DNA from: an uncultured Clostridia bacterium
GTDB lineage: Bacteria > Bacillota > Clostridia > Oscillospirales > Butyricicoccaceae
Reading direction: 5' to 3'
Assembly: GCA_910589115.1 (NCBI GenBank)
Contig: CAJUSB010000048.1
Coordinates: forward strand, 1-23,369
Length of the DNA stretch: 23,369 bases
Positions 12,329 through 20,662 of the stretch are shown one piece after another; positions within the stretch are counted from its first letter, which is position 1; each line of letters starts with the position of its first letter. The position numbers and the translations under genes were made by a program. The notes beneath the pieces were generated by a model, which had not been told where the DNA came from, ran no database searches, and saw only the letters and a program-made list of their open reading frames with translations.

Positions 12329-15300
12329 ATGGTTCTAAAATCCTTGCTTTTGCAGGGCTTCAAATCCTTTCCAGACCGTACCGAAATTCGTTTTGTCGAC
12401 GGCGTGACCGCAATCGTCGGCCCCAACGGCAGCGGTAAATCAAATATCTCTGACGCGATCCGCTGGGTGCTCGGGGAACAGTCTTCCAGATCCCTGCGCG
12501 GCGCTAAAATGGAAGACGTCATTTTTGGCGGCACCGCACGCCGCGGCCCCGTCGGTTTCGCTGAGGTTTCCCTGATCCTCGAAAACGAAAGCGGCCGCTT
12601 CCGGTCCGATTTCACCGAAATCATGATTACCAGGCGCTATTACCGTTCCGGTGAAAGCGAATACTACATGAATAAAAAACACTGCCGCCTGCGCGATATT
12701 CACGAGCTTTTCATGGATACCGGGCTGGGACGCGATGGCTACTCCATTATCGGACAGGGCCGCATTGACGAAGTCCTCTCCCTGAAAGGCGAGGACCGGC
12801 GCGAAATGTTTGAAGAAGCAGCCGGTATCACCAAGTTCCGCTACCGCAAGGAAGAGGCCGAACGCAAGCTCCGCGCAACCGAAGACAACCTCGTCCGTAT
12901 CCGCGATCTCTTCATTGAGCTGGAACGGCAGGTCGGCCCCCTGGAGCGCCAGAGCGAAAAAGCCCGCCAGTATTTGGCCCTCCGTGACCGCCTGCGGGTG
13001 CTCGAAATCTCCCTGTGGCTGCTCGCGCTTGAGCGCATTCAGCAGGACGGGAAGAAAAACGAACAGGATGCCGCTATCTGCGCAAGCCAGCTGGCACAGG
13101 CGCACGGCGCACAAAATGCATACTATGAACAGTCTGAACAATTATCCACCGCCCTGCGCACGGTTGAAATCGAGGCCGAAGAACTGCGCCGACAGCTCCG
13201 CGATGCAGAAGCCAACGCCGCCGAACAAGCAAGCCGTTGTGCCGTGCTTTCCGCAAATATCAAAAATAACGAAAACAATATAGAACGCGCCGGGCAGGAA
13301 CAGGCCCAGCGTCAGGAACAGGCTGCTGCCCTCAGCGCACAAACTGCTGCACGTGAGAGCCGTATCCAAGAGCTGGGCCGCACATATGAAGTGCTGAACA
13401 GCAGCCTGTCATCCGCCGAGGCGCAGGCGGAAGGCCTCCGCCAAAGAGGCACAGCACTCGCCGAACGCGCCCGCTGCATCCGCGAAAAAATTACGCAGGC
13501 AACCGAGGAACGGTTTTCGATTGAACTGCGGCGCACAGCAGCAGAAACCGACCTGCGTTCCATGGACGAGAGACAAGGCACGATTGGCGGCGACGTACTG
13601 CGTGCAGGCGAAAGGCTCAAAGCAGAAGAAGCCCGTCAAAATGAGCTGCAAAATGAGTTGGATGGGTGTTTAGAGACGCTTGCAGGTGCCAAGAATAAGC
13701 TGGCGGGTGTTTCGCTCAAAGCGGACAGCCGACGGAAAAAAGCAGACGATCTCGCCAAAGCAGTACAAGATGCGTCCGCAGCGCTGACCGACTGCCGGAA
13801 CCGCGTGCGGATGCTGCGCGATATGCAGAAAGAATATGAAGGGTTTTCCCGTTCCGTCAAATCGGTTATGACAGCGGCAGAGCGTGGAACCCTGACCGGT
13901 GTGCATGGTCCGGTGTCGTCGCTGATTACAGTTGATACGCAGTATCTGACCGCTATTGATACCGCGCTTGGCGCAGCTGCCTCCAACATCGTCGTTGACC
14001 GCGCCGCAGATGGCAAACGCGCAATCGAATATCTGAAACGGAGCGACGGCGGACGGGCGACCTTCCTGCCTATGGACACGATAAAGCCGCAGTCCCTGCG
14101 CGAAAACGGGCTGGAAAGCCATCCCGGCTGTCACGGTACAGCAGATACGCTTGTTCAGGCACACGGGCAATACCAGAATATCGTCAAAAATTTGCTGGCC
14201 CGGACCGTGATTGCAGACCATATGGACGCGGCGCTCGCTATCGCCCGTGCGCATGGCAACCGCTTCCGCATTGTCACGCTGGATGGACAGATTTTACAGG
14301 CGGGCGGCGCTATGACCGGCGGCTCGGTTTCAAAAGGAACCGGCGCACTGGCAAGGGCCGGAAAGCTCAGGGAGTTAGAAGAACGTCAAAAAAGGCTGGA
14401 AGCCGAAAAAGAAACAGTAGAAAAAGCCTTTGCAGCTGCAAAAAGTGAGCTTGCCGCATTGGATTACGATGTAAAAGCGATAGAAGCCGAGCGCGCACGC
14501 GCACAGGAAGATGAAGCAAGGCTGACCGCCCTTGTGACCGAGCACGGGGCGCTGGTAGAAAGCCTGCGGACGCAGTATGAAGGGCTTGCACTGGAACGGG
14601 ACAATCTCGAAGAGGCCAAGTCCGGCTGCCGGCGCACAGTCGAGGAAGCAGCAGCAGCGCTGCGCGAGTGCCAGCAGGGGTTGGAGCTGCTGAACAGCCA
14701 GTTATCAGGATTTGAGGAAGAGAGCCGTCAGCTGGCGGAACAGCAGGATGCAGCAGCATCTGAAATTGCTGCGCTGCACACTTCCATTGCAGAGAACCGT
14801 ACGGAGGCCTCTGCCTCACAGGAAGCGCTTGAGGAGCTTCGCAGGCTGCGTGCCGACATGGATGCCGGTGTGACCGGCGCACAAAATGAAATCGAACGTT
14901 TCCGGCAGGAGATCGGCCAGCTGCGGCAGGAGCTTGACGACACCGAACGCCAACAGGCAGAGAGCGCCGGCGCCGCTGAAGGGTTCCGCTCCGGCATTGC
15001 CGAAAAAGGGCAGGAACGGATGCGGCTGGAAGGTCAAAAAAATAACGCCGACCGGCAAGCACAGTCGAAAAATGACGAAATCCTGAATCTGGAACGCGAA
15101 AGCGCCCGGCTGGAAAACCAGGCAGCCCAGCTCCAAAATGAAGAAAGCCAGATTTTAGATAAGATGTGGGAACACTATGAGCTGACGCCCACCCCGGCGG
15201 CGGAAGTCGCTGTCCCGCTGGAAGAACCAGCCCAGGCAGAACGCGACGCCCGTGAGCTGCGGGACAAAATGAAAGCGCTCGGCCATATCAACCTTGATGC

Positions 15301-15904
15301 GATTGAAGAATATCAGAAGGTACTGGAACGATATGAATTCCTGAATGAGCAGAAGACCGACCTTGAAAAGGCGCAGAGTGAATTATATAAGGTTATCGAA
15401 CAGTTGACCGTCAATATGAAGGAGATTTTCGCCAGCGAATTCGCTAAGCTGAATGGCTATTTCGGTGAAACGTTCCGTGAGATTTTCGGCGGCGGACACG
15501 CTGAGCTCCAGCTTGCCGATACCTCGGATATTTTGAACTGCGGTATTGATATCCGCGTTTCCCCGCCGGGCAAAGCGGTCAAGACGATTACGCTGCTTTC
15601 CGGCGGCGAAAAGGCATTCGTTGCAATCGCACTGCATTTTGCAATCCTGAAGCTGCGGCCAACCCCGTTCTGTGTGCTCGATGAGATAGAGGCCGCGCTT
15701 GACGATGTGAACGTTTCCCGCTTTGCGAAGTACATCCGCCGTCTGTCGGGTGAAACACAGTTTATCGTGATTACACACCGGCGCGGTACGATGGAAGAGG
15801 CCGATATGCTTTATGGGGTTACGATGCAGGAGCAGGGCGTTTCCCGGCTGCTGATGCTCAACCTCGCCGAAGCGGAAAAACAGCTCGGGAAAGAAATGCG
15901 ATAA
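12329..15904 (+). CDS. smc: Chromosome segregation protein SMC
   Basis: 1191-aa SMC ATPase; with ScpA/ScpB it forms the condensin that organises and segregates the chromosome. Walker A GPNGSGKS is at 31-38 and the N-terminal head ends near residue 165. A long coiled coil runs to about 510, then the hinge (about 520-665, with HGPVSSLI and the AGGAMTGGS end), then a returning coiled coil to about 1020. The C-terminal head carries the signature LLSGGEK (1089-1095) and Walker B VLDE (1116-1119). Length is normal. The start is MVLKSLLLQGFKSF, the usual SMC N-terminus, preceded by GAGGTG; the in-frame Met at 12257 would place the likely promoter inside the gene. rnc, a common upstream partner in Firmicutes, is not present before it. 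Confidence 0.97.
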   Translation: MVLKSLLLQGFKSFPDRTEIRFVDGVTAIVGPNGSGKSNISDAIRWVLGEQSSRSLRGAKMEDVIFGGTARRGPVGFAEVSLILENESGRFRSDFTEIMITRRYYRSGESEYYMNKKHCRLRDIHELFMDTGLGRDGYSIIGQGRIDEVLSLKGEDRREMFEEAAGITKFRYRKEEAERKLRATEDNLVRIRDLFIELERQVGPLERQSEKARQYLALRDRLRVLEISLWLLALERIQQDGKKNEQDAAICASQLAQAHGAQNAYYEQSEQLSTALRTVEIEAEELRRQLRDAEANAAEQASRCAVLSANIKNNENNIERAGQEQAQRQEQAAALSAQTAARESRIQELGRTYEVLNSSLSSAEAQAEGLRQRGTALAERARCIREKITQATEERFSIELRRTAAETDLRSMDERQGTIGGDVLRAGERLKAEEARQNELQNELDGCLETLAGAKNKLAGVSLKADSRRKKADDLAKAVQDASAALTDCRNRVRMLRDMQKEYEGFSRSVKSVMTAAERGTLTGVHGPVSSLITVDTQYLTAIDTALGAAASNIVVDRAADGKRAIEYLKRSDGGRATFLPMDTIKPQSLRENGLESHPGCHGTADTLVQAHGQYQNIVKNLLARTVIADHMDAALAIARAHGNRFRIVTLDGQILQAGGAMTGGSVSKGTGALARAGKLRELEERQKRLEAEKETVEKAFAAAKSELAALDYDVKAIEAERARAQEDEARLTALVTEHGALVESLRTQYEGLALERDNLEEAKSGCRRTVEEAAAALRECQQGLELLNSQLSGFEEESRQLAEQQDAAASEIAALHTSIAENRTEASASQEALEELRRLRADMDAGVTGAQNEIERFRQEIGQLRQELDDTERQQAESAGAAEGFRSGIAEKGQERMRLEGQKNNADRQAQSKNDEILNLERESARLENQAAQLQNEESQILDKMWEHYELTPTPAAEVAVPLEEPAQAERDARELRDKMKALGHINLDAIEEYQKVLERYEFLNEQKTDLEKAQSELYKVIEQLTVNMKEIFASEFAKLNGYFGETFREIFGGGHAELQLADTSDILNCGIDIRVSPPGKAVKTITLLSGGEKAFVAIALHFAILKLRPTPFCVLDEIEAALDDVNVSRFAKYIRRLSGETQFIVITHRRGTMEEADMLYGVTMQEQGVSRLLMLNLAEAEKQLGKEMR

Positions 15905-15922
15905 ATGAAGGAGGTGTTTTAG

Positions 15923-16489
15923 ATGCCGCTGGCGCAGGAAAAGCGGTACACTTATGCGGATGTTTTGACATGGGATGATGATACGCGCTATGAGCTGTAT
16001 GACGGCCAGCCTGTCGCGTTGGCCTCACCCTCGAATCGGCATCAGCGGATTTCCTTTGAACTGTCCCGTCAGTTGGGAAATTATCTTTTGGGGAGGCGCT
16101 GTCAGGCATATCATGCGCCATTTGATGTGCAGCTTTTTGCCAGAGAATCCGATAAACCATGGGATATTGATACCGTAGTGCAGCCGGATATCGCTGTTGT
16201 ATGTGATGAAAGCAAAACAGCCGGGCATGGCTGCAAAGGCGCACCCGATCTGATTATAGAAATCCTTTCTCCATCCTCTATGCAGTACGACCAGTTTATC
16301 AAGCTGGATCTCTACCGAAAAGCAGGCGTAAAGGAGTATTGGATTGTTGATCCCATAAAAAATACAATTTCTGTCTACCTGCTGGAAGGCAGGCATTACC
16401 GTTCCCCGGTCACATATGGGGCAGATGCAAAAATCCCAGTCAGTATTTTAGAGGGCTGCAAAATAGATTTGGGGCTGGTATTTTCATAA
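15923..16489 (+). CDS. Uma2-family (DUF820) putative restriction-endonuclease-fold protein
   Basis: 188 aa. Uma2/DUF820 proteins have a PD-(D/E)XK nuclease fold; their biological targets are mostly unknown. The expected blocks are visible: YELYDGQPVALASPSNRHQ (23-41), VQPDIAVVCD (86-95, with Asp89), GAPDLIIEILSPSS (106-119, with Glu113 as the likely acidic metal ligand) and KLDLYRKAGVKEYWIVDP (127-144). A strong AAGGAGG site lies 8 nt before the ATG. It is placed 18 bp after smc and 35 bp before ftsY, which interrupts a pair that is usually adjacent or near in Firmicutes. This suggests a recent insertion without damage to either neighbour. The residues needed for catalysis appear intact. Confidence 0.9.
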   Translation: MPLAQEKRYTYADVLTWDDDTRYELYDGQPVALASPSNRHQRISFELSRQLGNYLLGRRCQAYHAPFDVQLFARESDKPWDIDTVVQPDIAVVCDESKTAGHGCKGAPDLIIEILSPSSMQYDQFIKLDLYRKAGVKEYWIVDPIKNTISVYLLEGRHYRSPVTYGADAKIPVSILEGCKIDLGLVFS

Positions 16490-16524
16490 GGGATCGCTTA
16501 AAATAAAGAAAAAAGGAGAAAATA

Positions 16525-17466
16525 ATGGGCTTTTTTGAAAAAATCAGGCAGGGGCTGAAAAAGACAACCGCTGCCGTGACCCAGTCGCTTGACGATATTG
16601 TCGCGTCCTTCGTTGAAGTGGATGACGAGATGCTGGAGGAGCTTGAGGAAACGCTTATCATGGCCGACCTCGGCGCAAGCGTTGCAGAAAAGGCGACCGA
16701 CACGCTTCGGAAGACCGCACAGCACAGCCGCATTGAGAGCGGCATTGCGCTCCGCTGCCTGCTCAAGGATGTGCTTACGGATATGATGCTTGAGGATATT
16801 GAAATTGATATCTCCAAGCCGCCCGCTATTATCCTGGTAATCGGCGTGAACGGCGTAGGAAAGACGACCTCTATCGGCAAGCTGGCCGCGAGGTATGTGC
16901 AGGAGGGCCACCGCGTGATGTTGGCGGCAGCCGATACGTTCCGCGCGGCAGCAGCCGATCAGCTTGAAATTTGGGCCAAGCGTGCCGGGGCTGATATCGT
17001 CCGCCACGGAGAAGGGGCTGACCCTGCTGCCGTTGTATTTGACGCGGTTGCTGCCGCGAAAGCACGGGAATGCGATATTATCATTATTGATACGGCGGGG
17101 CGGCTGCATAATAAGCAGAACCTGATGAACGAGCTGAACAAGATCGACCGAATCCTTACCCGGGAGCTGCCCAATTCTTCCCGTGAGACGCTGCTGGTGC
17201 TCGATGCAACGACCGGACAGAATGCCGTCCACCAGGCCGAAGAATTCAATAAGGCGGCTTCCCTCACCGGTATTATCCTGACCAAGCTGGACGGTACTGC
17301 AAAAGGCGGCATTGTGGTTGCAATCTCTGCCGGGCTTGGCGTACCGGTTAAGCTGGTCGGCATCGGGGAGGGGCTTGATGACCTGATGGACTTCAACCGT
17401 TCGGCCTTTTTGGAGGCGATTTTGCCTGACTTTGACGATATGCTGGAACGGAAGGGGGCTTCCTGA
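16525..17466 (+). CDS. ftsY: Signal recognition particle receptor FtsY
   Basis: 313-aa SRP GTPase receptor, the membrane-side partner of Ffh in co-translational targeting. It begins directly with the helical N domain (about 1-95) and lacks the acidic A domain of proteobacterial FtsY, as is normal in Firmicutes; the amphipathic start MGFFEKIRQGLKK may bind lipid. The G domain shows G1 GVNGVGKT (107-114), DTFRAAAADQL (137-147), G3 DTAGR (189-193) and G4 TKLDGTAKGG (253-262). AAAGGAG provides the ribosome binding site. Its TGA overlaps the ATG of rph (TGATG). It is followed by rph, not by the ylxM-ffh pair often seen after it. Confidence 0.96.
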   Translation: MGFFEKIRQGLKKTTAAVTQSLDDIVASFVEVDDEMLEELEETLIMADLGASVAEKATDTLRKTAQHSRIESGIALRCLLKDVLTDMMLEDIEIDISKPPAIILVIGVNGVGKTTSIGKLAARYVQEGHRVMLAAADTFRAAAADQLEIWAKRAGADIVRHGEGADPAAVVFDAVAAAKARECDIIIIDTAGRLHNKQNLMNELNKIDRILTRELPNSSRETLLVLDATTGQNAVHQAEEFNKAASLTGIILTKLDGTAKGGIVVAISAGLGVPVKLVGIGEGLDDLMDFNRSAFLEAILPDFDDMLERKGAS

Positions 17467-18197
17467 TGGCAAGAGCAGACCTGCGGCGGAGCGATGAAAT
17501 GCGCCGCATTCAAATCATCACCGGCTATACCATGCACGCGGAGGGTTCGGTGCTGATCGAGGTCGGGAATACACGGGTGCTGTGCAATGCAACCGTTGAG
17601 GATGCCGTACCGTCTTTCCTTGCGGGCAGCGGGCTTGGTTGGGTGACGGCGGAATATTCCATGCTGCCGCGTGCGACGAATACGCGTTCACCGCGCGATA
17701 TTTCCCGGCTGAAGCTCAACGGGCGGAGTGCGGAAATCCAACGGCTGATTGGCCGTTCCCTCCGTTCGGTGCTCGACCGGAGAATGCTGGGCGAGCGGCA
17801 AATCATTGTGGATTGTGACGTTTTGCAGGCTGACGGCGGTACGCGCTGTGCTTCCATTACCGGCGGCTATGTTGCGCTGTGGCTGGCCTGCCGCACCTTG
17901 GTGGATCGTGGGCTGCTGCCGCGCATCCCGCTCCGCGGGCAGGTTGCGGCGGTTTCGGTCGGCATTTTCGGCGGCGAGCCAATGCTGGACCTGTGTTATC
18001 AGGAGGATTCACGGGCTGATGCTGACTGCAATGTCGTTATGACTGGTACGGGCGATTTTGTCGAACTGCAATGCACAGGGGAAGAACGTCCTTTTACAAA
18101 GGAAGAGCTTGCGCGGCTGCTGGCGCTCGGACGGAAGGGCACGGCAAAGCTGTGCCGCGAACAGCGAAAGGCGATAGGTGACGCATGGAATTTATAA
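17466..18197 (+). CDS. rph: Ribonuclease PH
   Basis: 243-aa phosphorolytic 3'-5' exoribonuclease that trims the 3' ends of tRNA precursors. It shows the family blocks: RSDEMRRIQIITGYTMHAEGSVLIEVGNTRVLCNATVED near the N-terminus; GWVTAEYSMLPRATNTRSPRD (about 59-79), with the phosphate-binding arginines; and LQADGGTRCASITGGYVAL (about 120-138). Length and order are normal for the family. The ATG shares one base with the ftsY stop, and its 3' end overlaps rdgB by 13 bp. Pairing of rph with rdgB is a common Firmicutes arrangement, placing RNA trimming next to nucleotide sanitation. Confidence 0.96.
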   Translation: MARADLRRSDEMRRIQIITGYTMHAEGSVLIEVGNTRVLCNATVEDAVPSFLAGSGLGWVTAEYSMLPRATNTRSPRDISRLKLNGRSAEIQRLIGRSLRSVLDRRMLGERQIIVDCDVLQADGGTRCASITGGYVALWLACRTLVDRGLLPRIPLRGQVAAVSVGIFGGEPMLDLCYQEDSRADADCNVVMTGTGDFVELQCTGEERPFTKEELARLLALGRKGTAKLCREQRKAIGDAWNL

Positions 18198-18772
18198 TTG
18201 CATCCCACAATCAGAAGAAAATCCGGGAGATGGACGCCATTCTGGGGGCGTTGGGGATTTCCTTTTCGCCGCTGCCGGAGGGGGCGCCCGAACCGGAGGA
18301 AACCGGTACGACTTTTGAAGAGAATGCACTGATTAAGGCCCAAGCGGCCTGTCAACTGACGGGAAAGCCTGCGATTGCAGACGATTCCGGACTCGCGGTG
18401 GAGGCGCTTGACGGTGCACCGGGGATTTATTCGGCACGCTACTGTGAAGGTTCGGACGCGGACCGCAATGCGTTCCTGCTGCGCAAGATGGAGGCAGTGC
18501 CTGACGGCAGCCGTCAGGCGAAATTCGTCAGCGCGATTGCCTGCGCTTTTCCAAACGGCGACACGCTTACGGTGCGCGGCGAATGTCCCGGGGAAATCCT
18601 GCGTGAGCTGCACGGCGAGGGCGGCTTTGGCTATGACCCGCTGTTCTGGTATGATGAAGCGGGCTGTACTTTCGCAGAGCTGTCTGCCGAACAGAAAAAC
18701 CGGGTATCACACCGGGCGCGGGCGCTTCAGAAAATGAAACAGGTATTAGGAGAATATTATGCTGAACAGTAA
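18185..18772 (+). CDS. rdgB: XTP/dITP diphosphatase (RdgB/HAM1 family)
   Basis: 195-aa house-cleaning enzyme that hydrolyses XTP, dITP and ITP to the monophosphates, keeping deaminated purines out of DNA and RNA. The signature S-x-N-x-x-K is at 7-12 (SHNQKK). It is followed by GTTFEENALIKA (41-52), the metal/substrate acidic pair in ADDSGLAVEALDGAPGIYSARY (65-86), and the C-terminal GYDPLFW...TFAEL...KNRVSHRARA blocks. Start ATG overlaps rph by 13 bp, and its stop overlaps yhbY by 14 bp, so translation of the whole string is probably coupled. Confidence 0.95.
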   Translation: MEFIIASHNQKKIREMDAILGALGISFSPLPEGAPEPEETGTTFEENALIKAQAACQLTGKPAIADDSGLAVEALDGAPGIYSARYCEGSDADRNAFLLRKMEAVPDGSRQAKFVSAIACAFPNGDTLTVRGECPGEILRELHGEGGFGYDPLFWYDEAGCTFAELSAEQKNRVSHRARALQKMKQVLGEYYAEQ

Positions 18773-19058
18773 GCAAAGGGCGCAGCTTCGCGGGCTTGCA
18801 AACGGCCTGCCCGTGACGCTGCATATTGGCAAAGAGGGTGTGACCGACGGCGTGATCCGCCAGTTAGAGGAGCTGCTTGAGAGTCACGAGCTGGTCAAGG
18901 GAAAAGTGCTCGAGAGTGCAATGGCTGCACCGGGCACGGTTTCGGAGGCCCTCTGCGGGGAAACCCACGCGGAACCGGTGCAGTGCATCGGCACAAAATT
19001 TGTCCTCTACCGGCAGGCCCGCGAACCGGATAAGCGCAAAATCGCGCTGGTGAAATGA
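18759..19058 (+). CDS. yhbY: YhbY/CRS1 (CRM) domain RNA-binding protein
   Basis: 99-aa single CRM-domain protein that associates with pre-50S ribosomal particles in E. coli. It shows LNSKQRAQLRGLANGLPVTLHIGKEGVTDGVIRQLEELLESHELVKGKVL, the family pattern with its GKxGxT loop, and ends in IGTKFVLYRQ. It overlaps rdgB by 14 bp and nadD by 4 bp (ATGA). In many Firmicutes it lies beside obg/nadD; obg is absent here. Only the central Cys at CGETHAEPVQCIG is unusual and of no known meaning. Confidence 0.93.
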   Translation: MLNSKQRAQLRGLANGLPVTLHIGKEGVTDGVIRQLEELLESHELVKGKVLESAMAAPGTVSEALCGETHAEPVQCIGTKFVLYRQAREPDKRKIALVK

Positions 19059-19657
19059 CGCGGCTCGGGCTGATGGGCGGAACGTTTAACCCGCCGCATT
19101 ATGGGCATTTGCACGCGGCATCCTGCGCCCGTGAGGATTTGCAGCTTGACCGGGTGCTGTTTATCCCGACCAATCTGCCGCCGCACAAGCAACTCCCCGC
19201 AGGTTCGGCGACGGCCGCACAGCGGTGCGAAATGGTGCGCCTTCTGACCCAGGGGCTGCCTTGGGCGGAGCTGTCCGATATTGAAATCGAGCGGGGCGGC
19301 GCAAGTTATACGATTGATACGCTGCGTCAGCTGACAGCCCCGGACCGGCATCTGTTCCTGATTATTGGCACGGATATGCTGCTTTCGTTTGACCGGGTGT
19401 GGCGCAGCGCCGGGGAAATCTGCCGATTATGTACGCTGGCAGCCTATGCCCGGGATGCGGATGAACAGCAGCTGCTGAATGAAAAAAAGCACTCTATTGA
19501 GCAGAAGTTCCAAGCGGATGTGCGGGTAATGGAACGTGCCCCCTTCCCGGTATCCTCCACTGAAATCCGCAGCGGGGGCGACCTTGGGCGGCTGGTCCCT
19601 CCGGCCGTTGCGGAATATATCCGCAAAAACCAACTGTATGATCGCAAAAACTTGTAA
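19055..19657 (+). CDS. nadD: Nicotinate-nucleotide adenylyltransferase
   Basis: 200-aa enzyme that joins ATP and nicotinate mononucleotide to give deamido-NAD+. The nucleotidyltransferase signature GGTFNPPHYGHL (8-19, with HxGH at 15-18) is clear. Later blocks are FIPTNLPPHK (36-45), LFLIIGTDMLL (100-110) and the ISSTxIR-like SSTEIR (167-172). Its ATG overlaps the yhbY stop. Length is normal. It is followed at 55 bp by yqeK, its usual neighbour in Firmicutes. Confidence 0.96.
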   Translation: MTRLGLMGGTFNPPHYGHLHAASCAREDLQLDRVLFIPTNLPPHKQLPAGSATAAQRCEMVRLLTQGLPWAELSDIEIERGGASYTIDTLRQLTAPDRHLFLIIGTDMLLSFDRVWRSAGEICRLCTLAAYARDADEQQLLNEKKHSIEQKFQADVRVMERAPFPVSSTEIRSGGDLGRLVPPAVAEYIRKNQLYDRKNL

Positions 19658-19712
19658 ATAAAAAGAGGTTTCAGTCACAACAAAATTAAAATGTGGAAAG
19701 GCGGTCCTGGTA

Positions 19713-20300
19713 ATGACAACAAAAAGCATAGGAACGACGATGATGGATGAAAAGACGCGGGAATCGATTTTATCGCGGCTTTCCGGTTATCGCTATACGC
19801 ATACGCTGGGCTGTGAGCGTGCGGCGCGGCAGCTGGCGTTCCGCTTTGGATATGACCCTGAGCGTGCAGGCTTTGCGGCGCTGCTGCACGACATTACCAA
19901 ACGGCTTTCTAAGGAAGAGCAGTTGCAATTATGTGAAAAATACGATATAATACCCTGTGATATTGAAATGCGGGAATGGAAGATGCTGCACGGCCGGACG
20001 GCGGCGGCGATCGCGGCGGCCGAATACGGCGCAGACAGTGAGATCTGCGAGGCGATTGCCTTTCACACCACGGGGCGTGCAGAAATGACGCTGCTGGATA
20101 AAATTATCTATCTGGCAGATTATATAGAGGATACCCGGGACTTTGATGGTGTAGAACGTGCGCGGGAGCTGGCGCGCGACAGCCTGGAGCGGGCGCTCCT
20201 CTACTGTTTTGACAGTTCCCTGGCCGACCTGATTGCGCGGAACAAGCTCATCCACGCAGACACGGTTGCGGCGCGCAACTGGATTCTTGACCAGCTGTAA
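19713..20300 (+). CDS. yqeK: HD-domain phosphohydrolase YqeK (symmetrical Ap4A hydrolase)
   Basis: 195 aa as shown. YqeK enzymes split diadenosine tetraphosphate symmetrically into ADP. HD-domain metal ligands are visible: His30 (RYTHTLG), His59-Asp60 (LLHD), His93 (MLHGRTAA), His118 (IAFHTTG) and Asp136 (LADYIED). The start is uncertain: ATG at 19713 follows GGAAAGGCGG, while two in-frame ATGs at 19740/19743 follow AGGAA and would give the shorter N-terminus typical of the family. The gap after nadD contains a short A-rich leader. The usual downstream partner rsfS is not found in the window; an LCP gene lies beyond a 362-bp repeat-filled gap. Confidence 0.9.
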   Translation: MTTKSIGTTMMDEKTRESILSRLSGYRYTHTLGCERAARQLAFRFGYDPERAGFAALLHDITKRLSKEEQLQLCEKYDIIPCDIEMREWKMLHGRTAAAIAAAEYGADSEICEAIAFHTTGRAEMTLLDKIIYLADYIEDTRDFDGVERARELARDSLERALLYCFDSSLADLIARNKLIHADTVAARNWILDQL

Positions 20301-20309
20301 TCTACTCGT

Positions 20310-20415
20310 GCGTGCTGGGGACGGCCGTTTCCTCCGCCTGCGCGGCGGGCGGTCTTGCGCAGACGGCGCCAGAGGGACTTGTCCCTCTGGACTCCCATCC
20401 ATCGCCTGCGGGCGG
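20310..20415. repeat. Intergenic mosaic repeat locus R4
   Basis: Inverted relative to R1. The perfect dyad CCAGAGGGAC-tt-GTCCCTCTGG occupies 20369-20390. Bases 20349-20394 match the reverse complement of 1-46 at 44 of 46 positions. The flanks are the GC-rich CCTGCGCGGCGGGC type seen in the other loci. It begins about 10 nt after the yqeK stop. The 20301-20662 gap is otherwise occupied by the 139-bp palindrome described separately. Confidence 0.85.
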
Positions 20416-20477
20416 GACGAAGGGATGGCTGCGGCAAATTATTTGCGCGTGAGTAATAGAGAGATACGAGACCGGTT

Positions 20478-20624
20478 CTAAAGCAATCTGCGTAAATAGA
20501 GTCAAAAAAGGAAGCGGACTGGAGGGGACAGGACAAGGCAGAGGACGCTCCCCAAGGACGATAACGCGGTCCTGTGCGCTCCAGACGGCTGCACTTTTGA
20601 AGATATTTGCGCAGATTGCTCTAA
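20478..20624. repeat. 139-bp imperfect palindrome flanked by CTAA (MITE-like or structured RNA)
   Basis: The arms 20482-20498 and 20604-20620 pair over 17 bp with a single mismatch that is a G-U pair as RNA (AGCAATCTGCG / CGCAGATTGCT at the outer ends). Going inward, CTGGAG (20519-20524) pairs with CTCCAG (20579-20584), and ACAGGAC (20528-20534) pairs with GTCCTGT (20569-20575). The internal loops are symmetric (3 and 3 nt) or nearly so (20 and 19 nt). The apex is 20535-20568. CTAA stands immediately outside both ends (20478-20481, 20621-20624), which could be a target-site duplication. It contains no ORF and lies 38 bp before the LCP start codon. Confidence 0.75.
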
Positions 20625-20662
20625 GGCCGACATAAAATGATCATAATGGAGGCAGATTATCA

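Noticed and set aside
20616..20647. Promoter for the LCP gene (TTGCTC with CATAAT)
   Set aside because: Spacing of 20 bp and poor hexamers; transcription may instead come from the upstream cluster.
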